Shown: positions 1-9,772 of the stretch, piece after piece
Position numbering within the stretch: position 1 is the stretch's first letter
Layout of the letters: every line of letters starts with the position of its first letter
Program-made: the position numbers and the translations under genes
The notes under the pieces: generated by a model
Told to the model about the DNA's origin: nothing
The model's database searches: none
Seen by the model: only the letters and a program-made list of their open reading frames with translations
Assembly (NCBI RefSeq): GCF_000757605.1
Contig: NZ_JQAK01000001.1
Span: 568,676-612,651, forward strand
DNA length: 43,976 nucleotides
DNA from: Candidatus Paracaedibacter symbiosus
GTDB lineage: Bacteria; Pseudomonadota; Alphaproteobacteria; Paracaedibacterales; Paracaedibacteraceae
Reading direction: 5' to 3'

Positions 1-564
1 TGACGCAGCGCAAAGCACGGGAACTGACGGCTGGCACACCGCAATAACATGCACTTTTTGTCCCAAATACCTTATAAAATCCAACAAATAGTCAATATAA
101 TGCTGCAGATTAAAAGTCCCCTCTTTTAAAGGAATTCGGCTGGCATCAATCCAATCGGTAATATAGACCTCATGATCTGGTAACATCGCCCGCACTGTAT
201 CCCTTAATAAGGTTGCAAAGTGACCAGAAAGCGGGGCAACAATCAATACTTTGGGATCGTCAAATGTGCGGGGCGTGCCATCTTGTAAACGTTGAAAATA
301 TTTTAAGCGGCAAAAGGGCTTAATCATCACCTCTATTTCTTTGATCTGAAGGGGCACGCCCTGACGTTCAACTTCTGAAAAGCCAAAATCAGGCTTTGTA
401 AAAATGCGAGTTGTTCGTTCAATTATTTTTGTGGAAGCAGAAATTAAACTCCCATAAGGGTTCATCTCATTAGGCACCCCACTCATTAAAAGATCAATCG
501 CTTCGGACCAGGCGTGAGCCGGAAGTAATGCCGCATTTTTCAATTCATATAAATGATAAAGCAT
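1..564 (-). CDS. phaZ: intracellular polyhydroxyalkanoate depolymerase, 5' part (cut by window edge)
   Basis: The frame is open from an ATG at 564 to the window edge, giving 188 codons of the N-terminal part. A GAGGG ribosome site lies a few bases upstream. The product begins MLYHLYELKNAALLPA, and near residue 180 it has VCQPSVPVL. In intracellular PHB depolymerases the Cys of this VCQP box replaces the usual lipase-box Ser as nucleophile. The enzyme breaks down stored poly(3-hydroxybutyrate) granules in the cytoplasm to 3-hydroxybutyrate units that end up as acetyl-CoA. About half of the usual 400-odd residues are present. The remaining catalytic Asp and His would lie outside the window. The family call is from motif and overall pattern, not a database search. 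Confidence 0.85.
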   Translation of the reverse strand, partial: MLYHLYELKNAALLPAHAWSEAIDLLMSGVPNEMNPYGSLISASTKIIERTTRIFTKPDFGFSEVERQGVPLQIKEIEVMIKPFCRLKYFQRLQDGTPRTFDDPKVLIVAPLSGHFATLLRDTVRAMLPDHEVYITDWIDASRIPLKEGTFNLQHYIDYLLDFIRYLGQKVHVIAVCQPSVPVLCAAS

Positions 565-697
565 TGACAAAATTTCCCTCACCCAAAAAATATAAAATGC
601 TAGTTGGCCTAGTTTATACACAAATTTACAGAACCTAGAATAAGGGAGGGAAAGTAAAGAAATGATAAATGGGGAGGGACTTAAAGTCCCTGAGAAG

Positions 698-1327
698 TTA
701 TTTTGAGGGAGATAATATAAGCTGTTTTTGAATCAGCTTAGCCATTTGTGCTGGATTTGTCGTATGAGGAAAATAATCAACAAACTTGCCATTCCGGTCA
801 ACTAAATACACAAGAGCACTGTGATCCATCAAATAATCCGCCATCGTTCCATCTGGTTTGGCTTTAGCTGCATAAACCTTATAAGCCTTTAATACAGGAT
901 CAAGCTCTGGGTGCGTTCCTGTCAGAAAAACAAATGAACTATGCCAATTTGTCGCATAAATTTTAAGATTCTCTACCGTATCGCGCTCAGGGTCGATGGT
1001 GATAAAAAGGGGTACCACCTGGTCAATATCGCGGCCAAGCAACCGCAAGGCTTCCCCGATATTTTGTAAACCCAAAGGACAAACATCTGGACAAAAGGTA
1101 TAGCCAAAATACAGCAACATAAACTTACCTTTGAACTCGTCATTGGTGCGTATCTTGCCAAATTGGTCATTCAACTTAAAAGGACCACCTAAATTGGGTA
1201 ATGATTTGGTCGTCTCAGCGCTCGCGTAACTTTTGGGAGTTACTTTAAAATAATAAGTGAATGCCGCCAAAACACCCAGCCCCAAGGACAAACCCAAAAT
1301 CCCCAACCGAAGGTATTTTAAATTCAT
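698..1327 (-). CDS. SCO1/SenC/PrrC family copper-binding thioredoxin-like protein
   Basis: This is a membrane-anchored protein of 209 residues with an N-terminal transmembrane segment (about residues 5-25) and a periplasmic thioredoxin fold. The copper ligands are visible: CPDVC in YFGYTFCPDVCPLG, and the distal His in DHSALVYLVD. SCO proteins deliver copper to the CuA/CuB sites of cytochrome oxidase and may sense redox state. I take the ATG at 1327 because AGGAG sits eight bases upstream; an ATG 14 codons earlier lacks such a site. The gene is divergent from regB. The regB-senC-regA neighbourhood is classical in alphaproteobacteria, which supports both calls. Confidence 0.92.
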   Translation of the reverse strand: MNLKYLRLGILGLSLGLGVLAAFTYYFKVTPKSYASAETTKSLPNLGGPFKLNDQFGKIRTNDEFKGKFMLLYFGYTFCPDVCPLGLQNIGEALRLLGRDIDQVVPLFITIDPERDTVENLKIYATNWHSSFVFLTGTHPELDPVLKAYKVYAAKAKPDGTMADYLMDHSALVYLVDRNGKFVDYFPHTTNPAQMAKLIQKQLILSPSK

Positions 1328-1464
1328 CGTTTTGTCTCCTATAATTGAGTAGTATCGTGCAAGGGTCAAACTAAAGAATGATAGCCAGCAAATATTTTCT
1401 ATTTCCTAAAACTTGTCCCTTAAGTAATGTCACATTAAACTATCGAGAGTGTGAGTCAAGTCCA

Positions 1465-2709
1465 ATGAACTTTAGTGCTATTCCTATCCAACTCCTTATA
1501 TCCTTAAGATGGATTGCGGTTGCGGGTCAACTTGTCACCATTCTGGTTGTTTATTACAGCCTTGGCTTTACTATGCCGATAAAAAGTTTAGCGATTGTCC
1601 TGCTTTTGTCCCTCTTAATTAATGGGCTTTTCAGCCTGGTGCGCGCCAAAGGAAATCTCATTCCTGAGGGTCAAGCTGCCGCTTATCTGCTCTACGATTT
1701 AGGACAATTAACCACGGTGCTTTACTTGACCGGCGGACTGAATAATCCCTTTGGAGTCTTATTACTCGCCCCAGTCGTTGTCGCTGCGGGATTTTTGCCA
1801 CCCAAAAAATCACTAATTCTTTATCTCTCAGCTCTTGGGGCGATTGGGGTTTTGGCTGTCTCCCCCTATCCTCTTCCCTGGGAGACCCACGGCCTTGAGC
1901 TGCCCCTTGCGTTAAAGCTTAGCATTGGGATTGCCCTTAGTACGGCAATTGTTTTTATCGCCCTTTATATTGAGCGCGTGGCGCAAGAAGGTCGCCGTTT
2001 ATCAGAAGCTCTCCACGCGAGCAACCTCGCGTTGGCACGGGAGCAACGTCTTGCTTCTTTAGGAGCTCTTGCAGCAGCCGCCGCCCATGAGCTGGGGTCA
2101 CCGCTTACGACTATCTCATTGATTACTCAAGATTTATTAGAGGAAACGCCGCACCATCTCGATTTACAATTAATTGGAGATCAGGTAAAACATTGCCGTC
2201 AGATTCTAGTGGAGTTGGCTCAGAACTTTGCCGGGGAGAAAACACTTCCCTATGATGCCTTACCCGTTAAAGCGGCACTCCAGTTGATCGCGACAAGGTT
2301 ACCAGAAAATGAAGAGAAACATCTAGTCATTAATGTTAGCTCTCCGCCACCCGAACCGATTTTGCAGCTAACACCAGAGCTGGTGCATGGGCTCAATAAC
2401 ATCCTGCAAAATGGCTGGCAGTTTGCTCAATCATCCTTAAGCATTGAGGTGAATTGGGACGAGCGAGCAATTCATATCATCATTGCTGATAATGGTCCTG
2501 GGTATCCAGAGTCAATCCTTGGTCGCTTAGGCGAACCGTATGTTTCTGGCAGATCAAGCGCTGAAGCTAGGTATCATTTAGGCCTGGGACTTTTTATCGC
2601 ACAAGCTTTGCTGGCAAAAATTGGTGGAACCCTTTATTTTAAAAATCAAAACGGCGCCCGATGTGAGATTCAACTACCAATAGAAGTGAGAAAGAACCTG
2701 GATGTCTGA
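1465..2709 (+). CDS. regB: redox sensor histidine kinase RegB/PrrB
   Basis: This is a membrane histidine kinase of 414 residues from the chosen ATG. Five to six hydrophobic segments fill the first 180 residues and include GGLNNPF near residue 90, the motif tied to ubiquinone sensing in RegB. The H-box HELGSPLTTI carries the phospho-accepting His (about residue 208). About 36 residues later comes Cys in KHCRQIL (about 244), matching the redox-active Cys of Rhodobacter RegB. The N box (NNILQNGWQFA) and G boxes (DNGPGYP, GLGLFIAQ) complete the kinase core. An in-frame ATG at 1378 would add 29 non-family-like residues and sit close to the divergent SCO gene, so 1465 is preferred, though its ribosome site is weak. 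The gene overlaps regA by eight bases. Confidence 0.92.
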   Translation: MNFSAIPIQLLISLRWIAVAGQLVTILVVYYSLGFTMPIKSLAIVLLLSLLINGLFSLVRAKGNLIPEGQAAAYLLYDLGQLTTVLYLTGGLNNPFGVLLLAPVVVAAGFLPPKKSLILYLSALGAIGVLAVSPYPLPWETHGLELPLALKLSIGIALSTAIVFIALYIERVAQEGRRLSEALHASNLALAREQRLASLGALAAAAAHELGSPLTTISLITQDLLEETPHHLDLQLIGDQVKHCRQILVELAQNFAGEKTLPYDALPVKAALQLIATRLPENEEKHLVINVSSPPPEPILQLTPELVHGLNNILQNGWQFAQSSLSIEVNWDERAIHIIIADNGPGYPESILGRLGEPYVSGRSSAEARYHLGLGLFIAQALLAKIGGTLYFKNQNGARCEIQLPIEVRKNLDV

Positions 2710-3250
2710 ACAAATTTTGAATGATCAAAATCGTCTCTTAATTGTGGATGATGACTTGCACTTGCGAGAAAGATTATCGCGTACCATGACACGCAGGGGT
2801 TTTCAGGTGACAACTGCGGATAGTCTGGCGACTACGCGCTTTCAATTGCGGCAACAATCCTTTGATTATGCAATTTTAGACCTCAAGCTCACCGATGGTT
2901 ACGGCCTGGATCTGGTGGAAAGTATTAAAGCGAGCAACCCCGACATTCGAATTATCATCTTGACCGGTTATGGCAACATCGCTACCGCTGTCGCGGCAAT
3001 TAAACACGGGGCAGTGGACTATCTCCCCAAACCAGCCGATGCGGATGAGATTGAGCGTGCTCTTAAAAACCGAACTGATAATCCCCCACCGCCTCCAGAA
3101 GACCCCATGTCCCCAGACCGAGTAAAGTGGGAGCATATCCGGCGCGTTTTTGCCGAATGTCAGAATAACGTCTCCGAAACAGCTCGACGTCTGAAAATGC
3201 ATCGCCGCACGCTCCAGCGGATCCTTGCCAAACATGCCCCAAGGTTCTAG
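2702..3250 (+). CDS. regA: response regulator RegA/PrrA/ActR
   Basis: This 182-residue regulator is the partner of RegB. The receiver domain (about residues 10-125) has the acidic pocket VDDD, the phospho-acceptor Asp60 in ILDLKLTDG and the conserved Lys in YLPKPA. A short proline-rich linker (NPPPPPEDP) leads to a Fis-type helix-turn-helix. The C-terminal sequence NVSETARRLKMHRRTLQRIL is the near-invariant RegA recognition region. The protein globally controls respiratory and carbon genes under low oxygen in alphaproteobacteria; in this organism the regulon is unknown. Its start lies inside the end of regB, which suggests translational coupling. Confidence 0.95.
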   Translation: MSEQILNDQNRLLIVDDDLHLRERLSRTMTRRGFQVTTADSLATTRFQLRQQSFDYAILDLKLTDGYGLDLVESIKASNPDIRIIILTGYGNIATAVAAIKHGAVDYLPKPADADEIERALKNRTDNPPPPPEDPMSPDRVKWEHIRRVFAECQNNVSETARRLKMHRRTLQRILAKHAPRF

Positions 3251-3595
3251 GTTTGGCGTGAGGCTTCCCATCCAGTCTCTTAGCACCGCAATATACCCAG
3301 TTAATCAGGTGATAAAATTTAAAAAACAACAATTACAGCAGCAACAACAACGTAATATGCTGTCACATCAACAAAAACAACACTTTACGGATCTTGAGAT
3401 TGTGAGAGGAGGGAGTGAGTAAACTCACCTTCCTTAAGTTAGTGAGAAAGATCTAAAAGGAAAAAAGCATGAATACACGGGGGTGAGTTTTGAGACGAAG
3501 CCCTCTACCAATAAGTTCATGTTTATTTTCTACCACATCACTTTCTTGCTCTCGGTTCCTTCTTAACCACCCTTAAATTCTCTGCCCTCTTGCCT
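3251..3595 (+). other. intergenic stretch after regA with no gene
   Basis: I see no convincing gene here. A short glutamine-rich frame (3225-3422) overlaps regA's end and has no homology-like features. An inverted pair, AAACTCACC (about 3423-3431) and GGTGAGTTT (about 3483-3491), could form a weak stem with a long loop. The stretch leads directly into the repeat element at 3596. Confidence 0.5.
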
Positions 3596-3764
3596 TTATA
3601 GCCAATCTAGTATAGATTGACCCATTTTCTGTGCGCCCTTTTGGCGTCTTTCCAGCGCTTTGAAAAGCCTTCATTAGCTTTGTCTAGTGGCGGTTTTCAA
3701 AGCTTGAAAATACATCCAAAATGTCGATATAACTTTACACCAATCTATACTAGATTGGCTATAA
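3596..3764 (+). mobile_element. MITE-like palindromic element, copy 1 (intact ends)
   Basis: This 169-bp element is bounded by perfect 24-bp terminal inverted repeats (3596-3619 and 3741-3764). Each end contains its own palindrome, CAATCTA-gta-TAGATTG. An internal perfect 9-bp inverted repeat (CTTTGAAAA at 3658-3666, TTTTCAAAG at 3694-3702) means the whole unit can fold. It has no coding capacity. A second copy in opposite orientation lies at 12927-13070 and is nearly identical over about 120 bp. Both copies are flanked by TA, as expected for a non-autonomous relative of IS630/Tc1-mariner elements. That affiliation is inference; no transposase for it is visible here. Confidence 0.85.
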
Positions 3765-3937
3765 TTATTAAGCTTTTATTTGGTATTGAACTGATAGACT
3801 TCGAGAATATTAATGATAGGAGTCTTTGTCATGCTTCTCTCCTTCTCCCTTCTAAAACACTTCCCCATATTTTTACTTGCTACTTATATAAAATTTCGCA
3901 CAAAATTATAATAAAGCTTTAAATTAATGAGTGTATT

Positions 3938-5848
3938 ATGCCAATTGCCCAAGCAAAAACCCTAGCTGACTATAAGAAAAGGTATGAATTATCGGTCAGC
4001 GATCCAGAAAAATTTTGGTTTGAAGAGGGCAAGCGCCTTTCGTGGATTAAGCCTTATACAAAAGCTAAAAATATTTCCTTTGACCCCGAAAATTTTTATA
4101 TTCGCTGGTATGAAGATGGGGTATTGAATGTAGCTGAGAACTGTCTCGACCGCCATCTTGATGCCCTGGGAGATAAAGCTGCCATTATTTGGGAAGGGGA
4201 TAGTCCTGACGACTCAAAAACTCTTACTTACAAAGAATTGCATACCGAAGTGTCTCGCCTCGCTAATGGGTTTAAAAACCTTGGTGTGAAAAAGGGAGAT
4301 CGGGTGGTTATTTACCTGCCAATGATCCCCGAAGCAGCCGTGGCTATGCTTGCCTGCGCTCGCATCGGCGCTGTCCATTCTGTCGTTTTCGGGGGATTCT
4401 CGCCCGAGTCTTTGGCCAGTCGCATCAGCGATTGTCAGCCCAAACTTGTCATTACTTCCAATGTAGCCATCCGGGGTGGCAAACAGCTCCCCTTTAAAGA
4501 AAACGTTGATAGCTCCTTAAACCTTGAGGGCACCGAATCCGTTACCAACCTTATTGTCGTGCAAAGAGCTGAGGCAAACACGCCTTGGATTGCGGGACGC
4601 GATGTTTGGTATCATGAGCTACTTCAAAACCAATCAACCAATTGTCCAGTGACCCCTGTGAGTGCGGAAGACCCTCTGTTTACGCTTTATACCTCTGGCT
4701 CCACTGGCAAACCAAAGGGCGTGCTCCATACCTCGGGTGGGTATCTTTTATACGCCGCTATGACCTTCGAGCATATCTTTAACTATACCCCCGAGGATAT
4801 TCACTGGTGCACCGCTGATATTGGTTGGGTCACAGGTCACAGTTATGTGCTCTACGGTCCTTTAGCTAATGGAGCGACAACTGTGATGTTTGAGGGGATC
4901 CCCACCTACCCCACCCCTGAGCGTTTCTGGCAAATCATCGATAAACATAAGGTGTCGCTCTTTTATACAGCGCCTACAGCGATTCGCTCTCTTATTCGAT
5001 TAGGCGAAGATTACTTAAAAACAACTCATCGGAATTCACTTAAGGTCTTAGGCTCTGTGGGGGAGCCAATTGATCCCACCTCTTGGGAATGGTATTACCA
5101 ACAGGTTGGGTTTGGGGCCCGCCCCCTGGTTGATACCTGGTGGCAAACGGAAACCGGCGGCATTATGATTTCAGCATTACCCCACGTTATTCCCCTTAAG
5201 CCAGGGTCAGCGACTCTCCCTTTTTATGGCATCCAGCCAACCATTGTTGATGCCGATGGGAATTTCCTTGACGGCGAAGCCAGCGGTAATTTAATTATCA
5301 CTGACTCTTGGCCTGGACAAGCCCGTACCCTTTATAATGATCACCAACGCTTCATCGATACCTACTTTAAAACCTATCGTGGTTACTACACCACCGGCGA
5401 TGGATGTTTACGCGATAGCGAGGGTTATTACTGGATTACAGGACGTGTCGATGATGTCATTAACGTTTCTGGTCATCGCATTGGCACAGCTGAAATTGAA
5501 TCTGCTCTCAATTCTCATGGATCGGTGGTTGAGTCTGCTGTTGTGGGTTGGCCTCATTCAATCAAAGGGCAAGGAATTTACGCCTATGTCGTTTTAGAGT
5601 CAGACAAATTGCATCCCAATATTGAAGCAATTCTGGTTCAGTGGGTGAGAAGCCACATTGGCCCCATTGCGACCATTGATCACATTCAGATAACCAGCGG
5701 CTTACCAAAAACTCGATCTGGCAAGGTGATGCGCCGTATCTTACGAAAAATTGCCGCCAACGATCTGGATAATTTTGGCGATATCTCTACTCTCCTCGAC
5801 CCCTCTATTATTGGAACTCTCATCAAAGAAGCGAAGAAACCACAATGA
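3938..5848 (+). CDS. acsA: acetyl-CoA synthetase (AMP-forming)
   Basis: This 636-residue enzyme has the full family length. It activates acetate with ATP to acetyl-AMP and then acetyl-CoA in the cytoplasm. Visible motifs are the AMP-binding loop [11 protein letters not shown] (about residue 250), WWQTETGG, the hinge region [18 protein letters not shown], and near the C-terminus TRSGKVMRR with catalytic Lys596, the residue that protein acetylases modify in this family. PHB breakdown or host acetate could supply substrate. Its stop overlaps the start of the next gene (ATGA at 5845-5848), so the two are probably translated from one message. The 41 or so bases before it are very AT-rich, without a clear ribosome site. 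Confidence 0.97.
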   Translation: MPIAQAKTLADYKKRYELSVSDPEKFWFEEGKRLSWIKPYTKAKNISFDPENFYIRWYEDGVLNVAENCLDRHLDALGDKAAIIWEGDSPDDSKTLTYKELHTEVSRLANGFKNLGVKKGDRVVIYLPMIPEAAVAMLACARIGAVHSVVFGGFSPESLASRISDCQPKLVITSNVAIRGGKQLPFKENVDSSLNLEGTESVTNLIVVQRAEANTPWIAGRDVWYHELLQNQSTNCPVTPVSAEDPLFTLYTSGSTGKPKGVLHTSGGYLLYAAMTFEHIFNYTPEDIHWCTADIGWVTGHSYVLYGPLANGATTVMFEGIPTYPTPERFWQIIDKHKVSLFYTAPTAIRSLIRLGEDYLKTTHRNSLKVLGSVGEPIDPTSWEWYYQQVGFGARPLVDTWWQTETGGIMISALPHVIPLKPGSATLPFYGIQPTIVDADGNFLDGEASGNLIITDSWPGQARTLYNDHQRFIDTYFKTYRGYYTTGDGCLRDSEGYYWITGRVDDVINVSGHRIGTAEIESALNSHGSVVESAVVGWPHSIKGQGIYAYVVLESDKLHPNIEAILVQWVRSHIGPIATIDHIQITSGLPKTRSGKVMRRILRKIAANDLDNFGDISTLLDPSIIGTLIKEAKKPQ

Positions 5849-7158
5849 CTTTTTCTCTCTGTTCGTTGTTTCTGATCATCGCTTGTGTTAGCTCGGGATC
5901 TCTCTCTCCTACTTTTGCTAATGAGAATAAGGATAATAATGAGGAAATTGGGCTATCTTCCTTAAAAAATAGCAGGTCGGATAGCATTATCCTCACCCGC
6001 GAGTTGGTAGAAGATGTTTGTCGTGATTTACTCCATCGCGAAGATGAAAAATCTCCTTTTACCTATCATCACTCCAATCCGCCAGCCAATGATATGAAAG
6101 ATTTGTATGCACAGCTTATTGAAAAAGGCCATCGCATCTTAACTCATATTTATACGACGGACCAAGCATTTGAGCATGAATTCAAGCTGTTCCAAAACTA
6201 TGGAGACTATAGCTCTCATTATTTACCACATGGTCTCACATTTGGGGGAATATCTCTGTTAATAGGTCCAGACGAGACCACACTCACCAAACAACGTGCT
6301 TATCTTGAATCGATCACCTGCGTGTTATGGGCGCTTATCGATAAAGCCTATAAACGGGGCGATATTGTTGATCGGGGGGCGATTATTATACCTGATTTAG
6401 AGTCTATTCCCCTCCTGAATTTTTTTAAATGTTATGCTTTAGACGTGTCAGGATGTGCGGATTGGGAGAGCTTTATTGCCTGCAAAAATCCTCTTTTCGC
6501 CAGCAATCGAGCTTATTCACGGACAGGTAAAGGGTGGACTTGGATAGATTTAAGCAGCCATTTTGTGGAGAGGACAGAGTATCAGTTTGGGATTGACTGC
6601 CGTTTCGGTCCGTCGGAACACTCCATGCCTTATTTTCCTTTTGCTATGGAGCATCTCCTTATTGGTAAAGTCAAAACTTTAGATGGTAAAGTAGTAATGT
6701 TTATTAAGCCAGAACCTAGAGGCCTTGGTGATTGGTGCTCTCACCTTTCGCATACTTTTGAGTATTTTTGGAACGGTCAGGGATTTTACTTACGCCGGGA
6801 AAAAGATATTCATAAAGATATAGCGCCCTTAGCCTTAAAGCTAGCCCAGGATCTGCTTGCAACCTCCTCCCCTGAGTCTGATAAATTACCTCTCTTTAAA
6901 ACATTCCAAACCCTTGAGGCAGAAAAGTCATTGATATTAAAAACCTTTTTAAAATCAGAAAAAATCGATATTGCGTCTCTCATCAGTCTGACAAACGCTA
7001 TCCAACAGCTACCAGACAGCGCTGTGCAGCCAATAGCTCTTGAGTTGAAAAATAAAATTACAGAAATCTACAAAAACAATTTGGACTATCGGACGGGTAA
7101 TGAAATTATCTTTACTGCTGCAGATTTTCTACCTCCCCCATTAAAAAGGCAAAGTTAA
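5845..7158 (+). CDS. secreted protein of unknown function, coupled to acsA
   Basis: I do not recognise this 437-residue protein. It starts with a clear signal sequence ([18 protein letters not shown], probable cleavage near residue 25) and has no later membrane segment, so it should be exported. Conserved-looking blocks are rich in aromatic residues, Gly and Cys: [36 protein letters not shown] and [16 protein letters not shown]. The C-terminal third is helical and Lys/Glu-rich. Its ATG overlaps the acsA stop, with no ribosome site of its own, so translation is probably coupled. The architecture fits either a periplasmic enzyme or a secreted host-directed factor. The sequence alone does not decide this. 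Confidence 0.75.
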   Translation: MTFSLCSLFLIIACVSSGSLSPTFANENKDNNEEIGLSSLKNSRSDSIILTRELVEDVCRDLLHREDEKSPFTYHHSNPPANDMKDLYAQLIEKGHRILTHIYTTDQAFEHEFKLFQNYGDYSSHYLPHGLTFGGISLLIGPDETTLTKQRAYLESITCVLWALIDKAYKRGDIVDRGAIIIPDLESIPLLNFFKCYALDVSGCADWESFIACKNPLFASNRAYSRTGKGWTWIDLSSHFVERTEYQFGIDCRFGPSEHSMPYFPFAMEHLLIGKVKTLDGKVVMFIKPEPRGLGDWCSHLSHTFEYFWNGQGFYLRREKDIHKDIAPLALKLAQDLLATSSPESDKLPLFKTFQTLEAEKSLILKTFLKSEKIDIASLISLTNAIQQLPDSAVQPIALELKNKITEIYKNNLDYRTGNEIIFTAADFLPPPLKRQS

Positions 7159-7390
7159 TGATCAAAACTCTTGAGTGTTGCAGAAAAAAATTTTATCTTC
7201 GTAAAAAGAAGTAAAAAATACCCCATCTCGCTTATTAAGTATGAAAAAATTTTATCCATGGCTTCGTTATTGCAAGAAATGTTTGTTTGATGGCACTCTG
7301 ATGCCTTTTATACCTAAAAAATATCACTCACTAAAACCTTATCAAGAGGGGATGCCCCCGGCACCAAAAAAATCAAACCCTTGTCCAAAA

Positions 7391-8467
7391 ATGACAATGA
7401 AGGTGCTTTTTCTCATGTGTGTTGTTTTAGGAGCCGGCTTACTCTTAAGCGGTTGTGCTTCTACACCTGTCAAAAAAACACCGGCAAAAGAACTTTGCAG
7501 CGGCACCAAAAAACCTTATGAAATTAAAGGCGTCCGCTATACACCACAAGATCACTACGATTATGAGGAGTCGGGTGTGGCCTCCTGGTATGGTCCGGGC
7601 TTTCACCAACGCCCTGGCTCTTGCGGCTCAAAATATGATATGCATAGTTATACAGCGGCCCACAAAACACTTCCTATTCCTTCCGTCGTTGAAGTGACGA
7701 ACACTGACAATGGCAAAAGTCTGCACTTAGTAATTAACGACCGTGGACCTTTTGTTGATGATCGCATTATTGATCTGTCCAAAAAAGCAGCGATTGAACT
7801 TGGCACTCACGGTAAAGGACTGGGAAATGTTCGGGTTAAAGCACTGCCAGAACAAAGCGTTGCTCTTGCCAACTATCTCAAACAATATGGGCGCTATGGG
7901 ATGGACCCTTCCGGGCGTGCTTGGGATCAAATTTACCGCGATGAAATTGCCGAAAATCATCATCAATATTTAGATCATACTGAGCCTAAAGTTAGCCAAA
8001 CCGTCTATCAACCTGAAACAGACATAGAGGTTGCAGCAACCTTGGCCGTGCTTAACAAGCCTACTTCTGAACCGATTAAGCCTCCAACAACACAGCTAAC
8101 CTATACGAAAAAAGTAAATAACGACGGGTTTGAAGCGCTCCTGAATGAAGCCGCCCAAGAAACACCAGTTCTTGCGCGCACAACAAAAGCCCAACCTATT
8201 CGCGTCTCAGCCCCGGTGGCATCTCAGCCGTCAAACGGCATCCATTATATTCAGGTTGGTAGTTTTGTGCAAAAGCAAAACGCCCTCAAAACCCAACAAA
8301 ATTTACGCCACCACGGCAAAGTGGCTGTCGCCCTCTCAAAAGCTGTGCGTGGCCAGCAATTTTTCACTGTCAAGCTGGGTCCATACGCTTCCAAAAAACA
8401 AGCACAAAAAGTTATGGAAACAGTTGTCCGTAATGGCTATCATGGCGTGACTTTGACAGCAAATTAA
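7391..8467 (+). CDS. rlpA: RlpA-like septal lipoprotein with SPOR domain
   Basis: From the chosen start (358 residues) the protein has a textbook lipoprotein signal, MTMKVLFLMCVVLGAGLLLSGC, with lipobox LSGC. A double-psi beta-barrel domain follows (GVASWYGPGFHQRPGS, then AAHKTLP and NDRGPF, which carry the His and Asp of the lytic transglycosylase family). A variable linker leads to a C-terminal SPOR domain (IHYIQVGSFVQKQNALK, VKLGPY) that binds denuded glycan at the septum. The frame is open back to an ATG at 7241, with others at 7301 and 7352. None has a better ribosome site, and 50 residues ahead of a lipoprotein signal would be unusual. The gene sits six bases before dacC. Confidence 0.88.
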   Translation: MTMKVLFLMCVVLGAGLLLSGCASTPVKKTPAKELCSGTKKPYEIKGVRYTPQDHYDYEESGVASWYGPGFHQRPGSCGSKYDMHSYTAAHKTLPIPSVVEVTNTDNGKSLHLVINDRGPFVDDRIIDLSKKAAIELGTHGKGLGNVRVKALPEQSVALANYLKQYGRYGMDPSGRAWDQIYRDEIAENHHQYLDHTEPKVSQTVYQPETDIEVAATLAVLNKPTSEPIKPPTTQLTYTKKVNNDGFEALLNEAAQETPVLARTTKAQPIRVSAPVASQPSNGIHYIQVGSFVQKQNALKTQQNLRHHGKVAVALSKAVRGQQFFTVKLGPYASKKQAQKVMETVVRNGYHGVTLTAN

Positions 8468-8473
8468 AGGAAC

Positions 8474-9772
8474 ATGACAATGACTCGGAAAATACTTTTT
8501 ACTCTTTTCTCTCTTTCTCTTCTGACATCTGCATGTTTGGCTGCTCCTAAGAATCACAAAAAAGCACTTAAAGCACCGCAAAAAATCGAAGCAAAAGAGT
8601 CGCAAAAAGTTGAAGCACCTGCCTCTCCCCCAGCCATTACGCTGGCAACCAACAATCCTAATCTGCCTCCTGTGATTGCTGCTTCCGTTAAGATCAATAC
8701 AACAGCAGCTCAAGCAATTGTAATCGACCATTATACAGGCCGGGTGATCTTAGAGAAAAATGCCGATGAGCTCGTTTATCCTTCCTCTATGACCAAAATC
8801 ATGACGGCCTATATGATTTTTGATCACTTGAAAGATGGCTCGCTGAGGCTGGACACCCCTCTCATGGTCAGCTCAAAAGCCTGGAAAATGGGTGGCTCGA
8901 AAATGTTTGTGGGAGTCGACAGTCTGGTCAGTGTTGATGATTTGTTGCATGGCGTTATCATTCAATCTGGGAATGATGCGTGCGTGGCCCTTGCCGAAGG
9001 TGTTTCTGGCAGCGAAGAGGTCTTTGCCGCCGAGATGACACAACGTGCCCGTGAGCTTGGCGCCCTTCATACAACCTTTAAAAATGCCAGCGGTTGGCCA
9101 GATCCTGAGCATCTCACAACGGTGCGGGATCTGAGTCTTATCGCGCAGCGCCTCATTGATGATTATCCCCACCACTATTCTTTGTTTGGTGAAAAAGAGT
9201 TTACTTACAACAACATCACGCAGCCAAACCGGAATCCACTTTTGTTCAACAATAGTGGCTCTGATGGTCTTAAAACTGGTTTTACAGATACTGGTCAATA
9301 TGGTCTCGTCGCGTCGGCCAAAGAAATTGAACCAGAAGGAACAGAAAAGCGTTTTAACCTTGTCATTAATGGTTTGCCAACGATGAAAGCACGCGCCGAA
9401 GAAGCCACTAAATTAATGACGTGGGCAATGAAAAATTTTGCCAGCATTCGCCTCTTTAAAGCGGGTCAGGTTGTTGAAACAGCTCCCGTATGGCTTGGCT
9501 CAGAAGAAACGGTTCCTCTGACCGTTGCCAAAGATTGCCGGATCACCATTCCGCAAGCGGCTAGAAAAGATGCCAAAGTTGAGGTGGTCTACGACCGTCC
9601 TTTAAGCGCCCCCTTAACCGCAGGGCAAGAGGTCGGCAAGGTCCTTGTAACAGCTCCAACGCTAGAAACACCTTTAGAATTTCCGCTTATCACAGCAAGT
9701 GAAGTTAAAAAAGCAGGTTTCTTCAAACGCATCATTGCTTCCATCACCTATTTGATTTGGGGAAAAGCATAA
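8474..9772 (+). CDS. dacC: D-alanyl-D-alanine carboxypeptidase (PBP5/6 type)
   Basis: This 432-residue serine carboxypeptidase trims the terminal D-Ala of peptidoglycan pentapeptides in the periplasm. It has a signal peptide (about residues 1-23) and all three active-site motifs: SMTK with Ser105 and Lys108, SGN in QSGNDACVAL, and KTGFT. A beta-rich C-terminal domain follows, ending in a short amphipathic or hydrophobic helix that would anchor the enzyme to the inner membrane. AAGG precedes two close ATGs (8474 and 8480); the second is better spaced, so the protein may be two residues shorter. It follows rlpA by six bases and abuts tmk, forming one operon. The rlpA-dacC-tmk order is common in alphaproteobacteria. 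Confidence 0.95.
   Translation: MTMTRKILFTLFSLSLLTSACLAAPKNHKKALKAPQKIEAKESQKVEAPASPPAITLATNNPNLPPVIAASVKINTTAAQAIVIDHYTGRVILEKNADELVYPSSMTKIMTAYMIFDHLKDGSLRLDTPLMVSSKAWKMGGSKMFVGVDSLVSVDDLLHGVIIQSGNDACVALAEGVSGSEEVFAAEMTQRARELGALHTTFKNASGWPDPEHLTTVRDLSLIAQRLIDDYPHHYSLFGEKEFTYNNITQPNRNPLLFNNSGSDGLKTGFTDTGQYGLVASAKEIEPEGTEKRFNLVINGLPTMKARAEEATKLMTWAMKNFASIRLFKAGQVVETAPVWLGSEETVPLTVAKDCRITIPQAARKDAKVEVVYDRPLSAPLTAGQEVGKVLVTAPTLETPLEFPLITASEVKKAGFFKRIIASITYLIWGKA

Noticed and set aside
3225-3422. Glutamine-rich frame after regA
   Set aside because: It overlaps regA's end in another frame; the Gln run comes from CAA/CAG repeats in a short low-complexity stretch.
3617-3922. A 101-codon plus-strand frame
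   Set aside because: It runs through the repeat element and AT-rich DNA, has no ribosome site and no family-like sequence.
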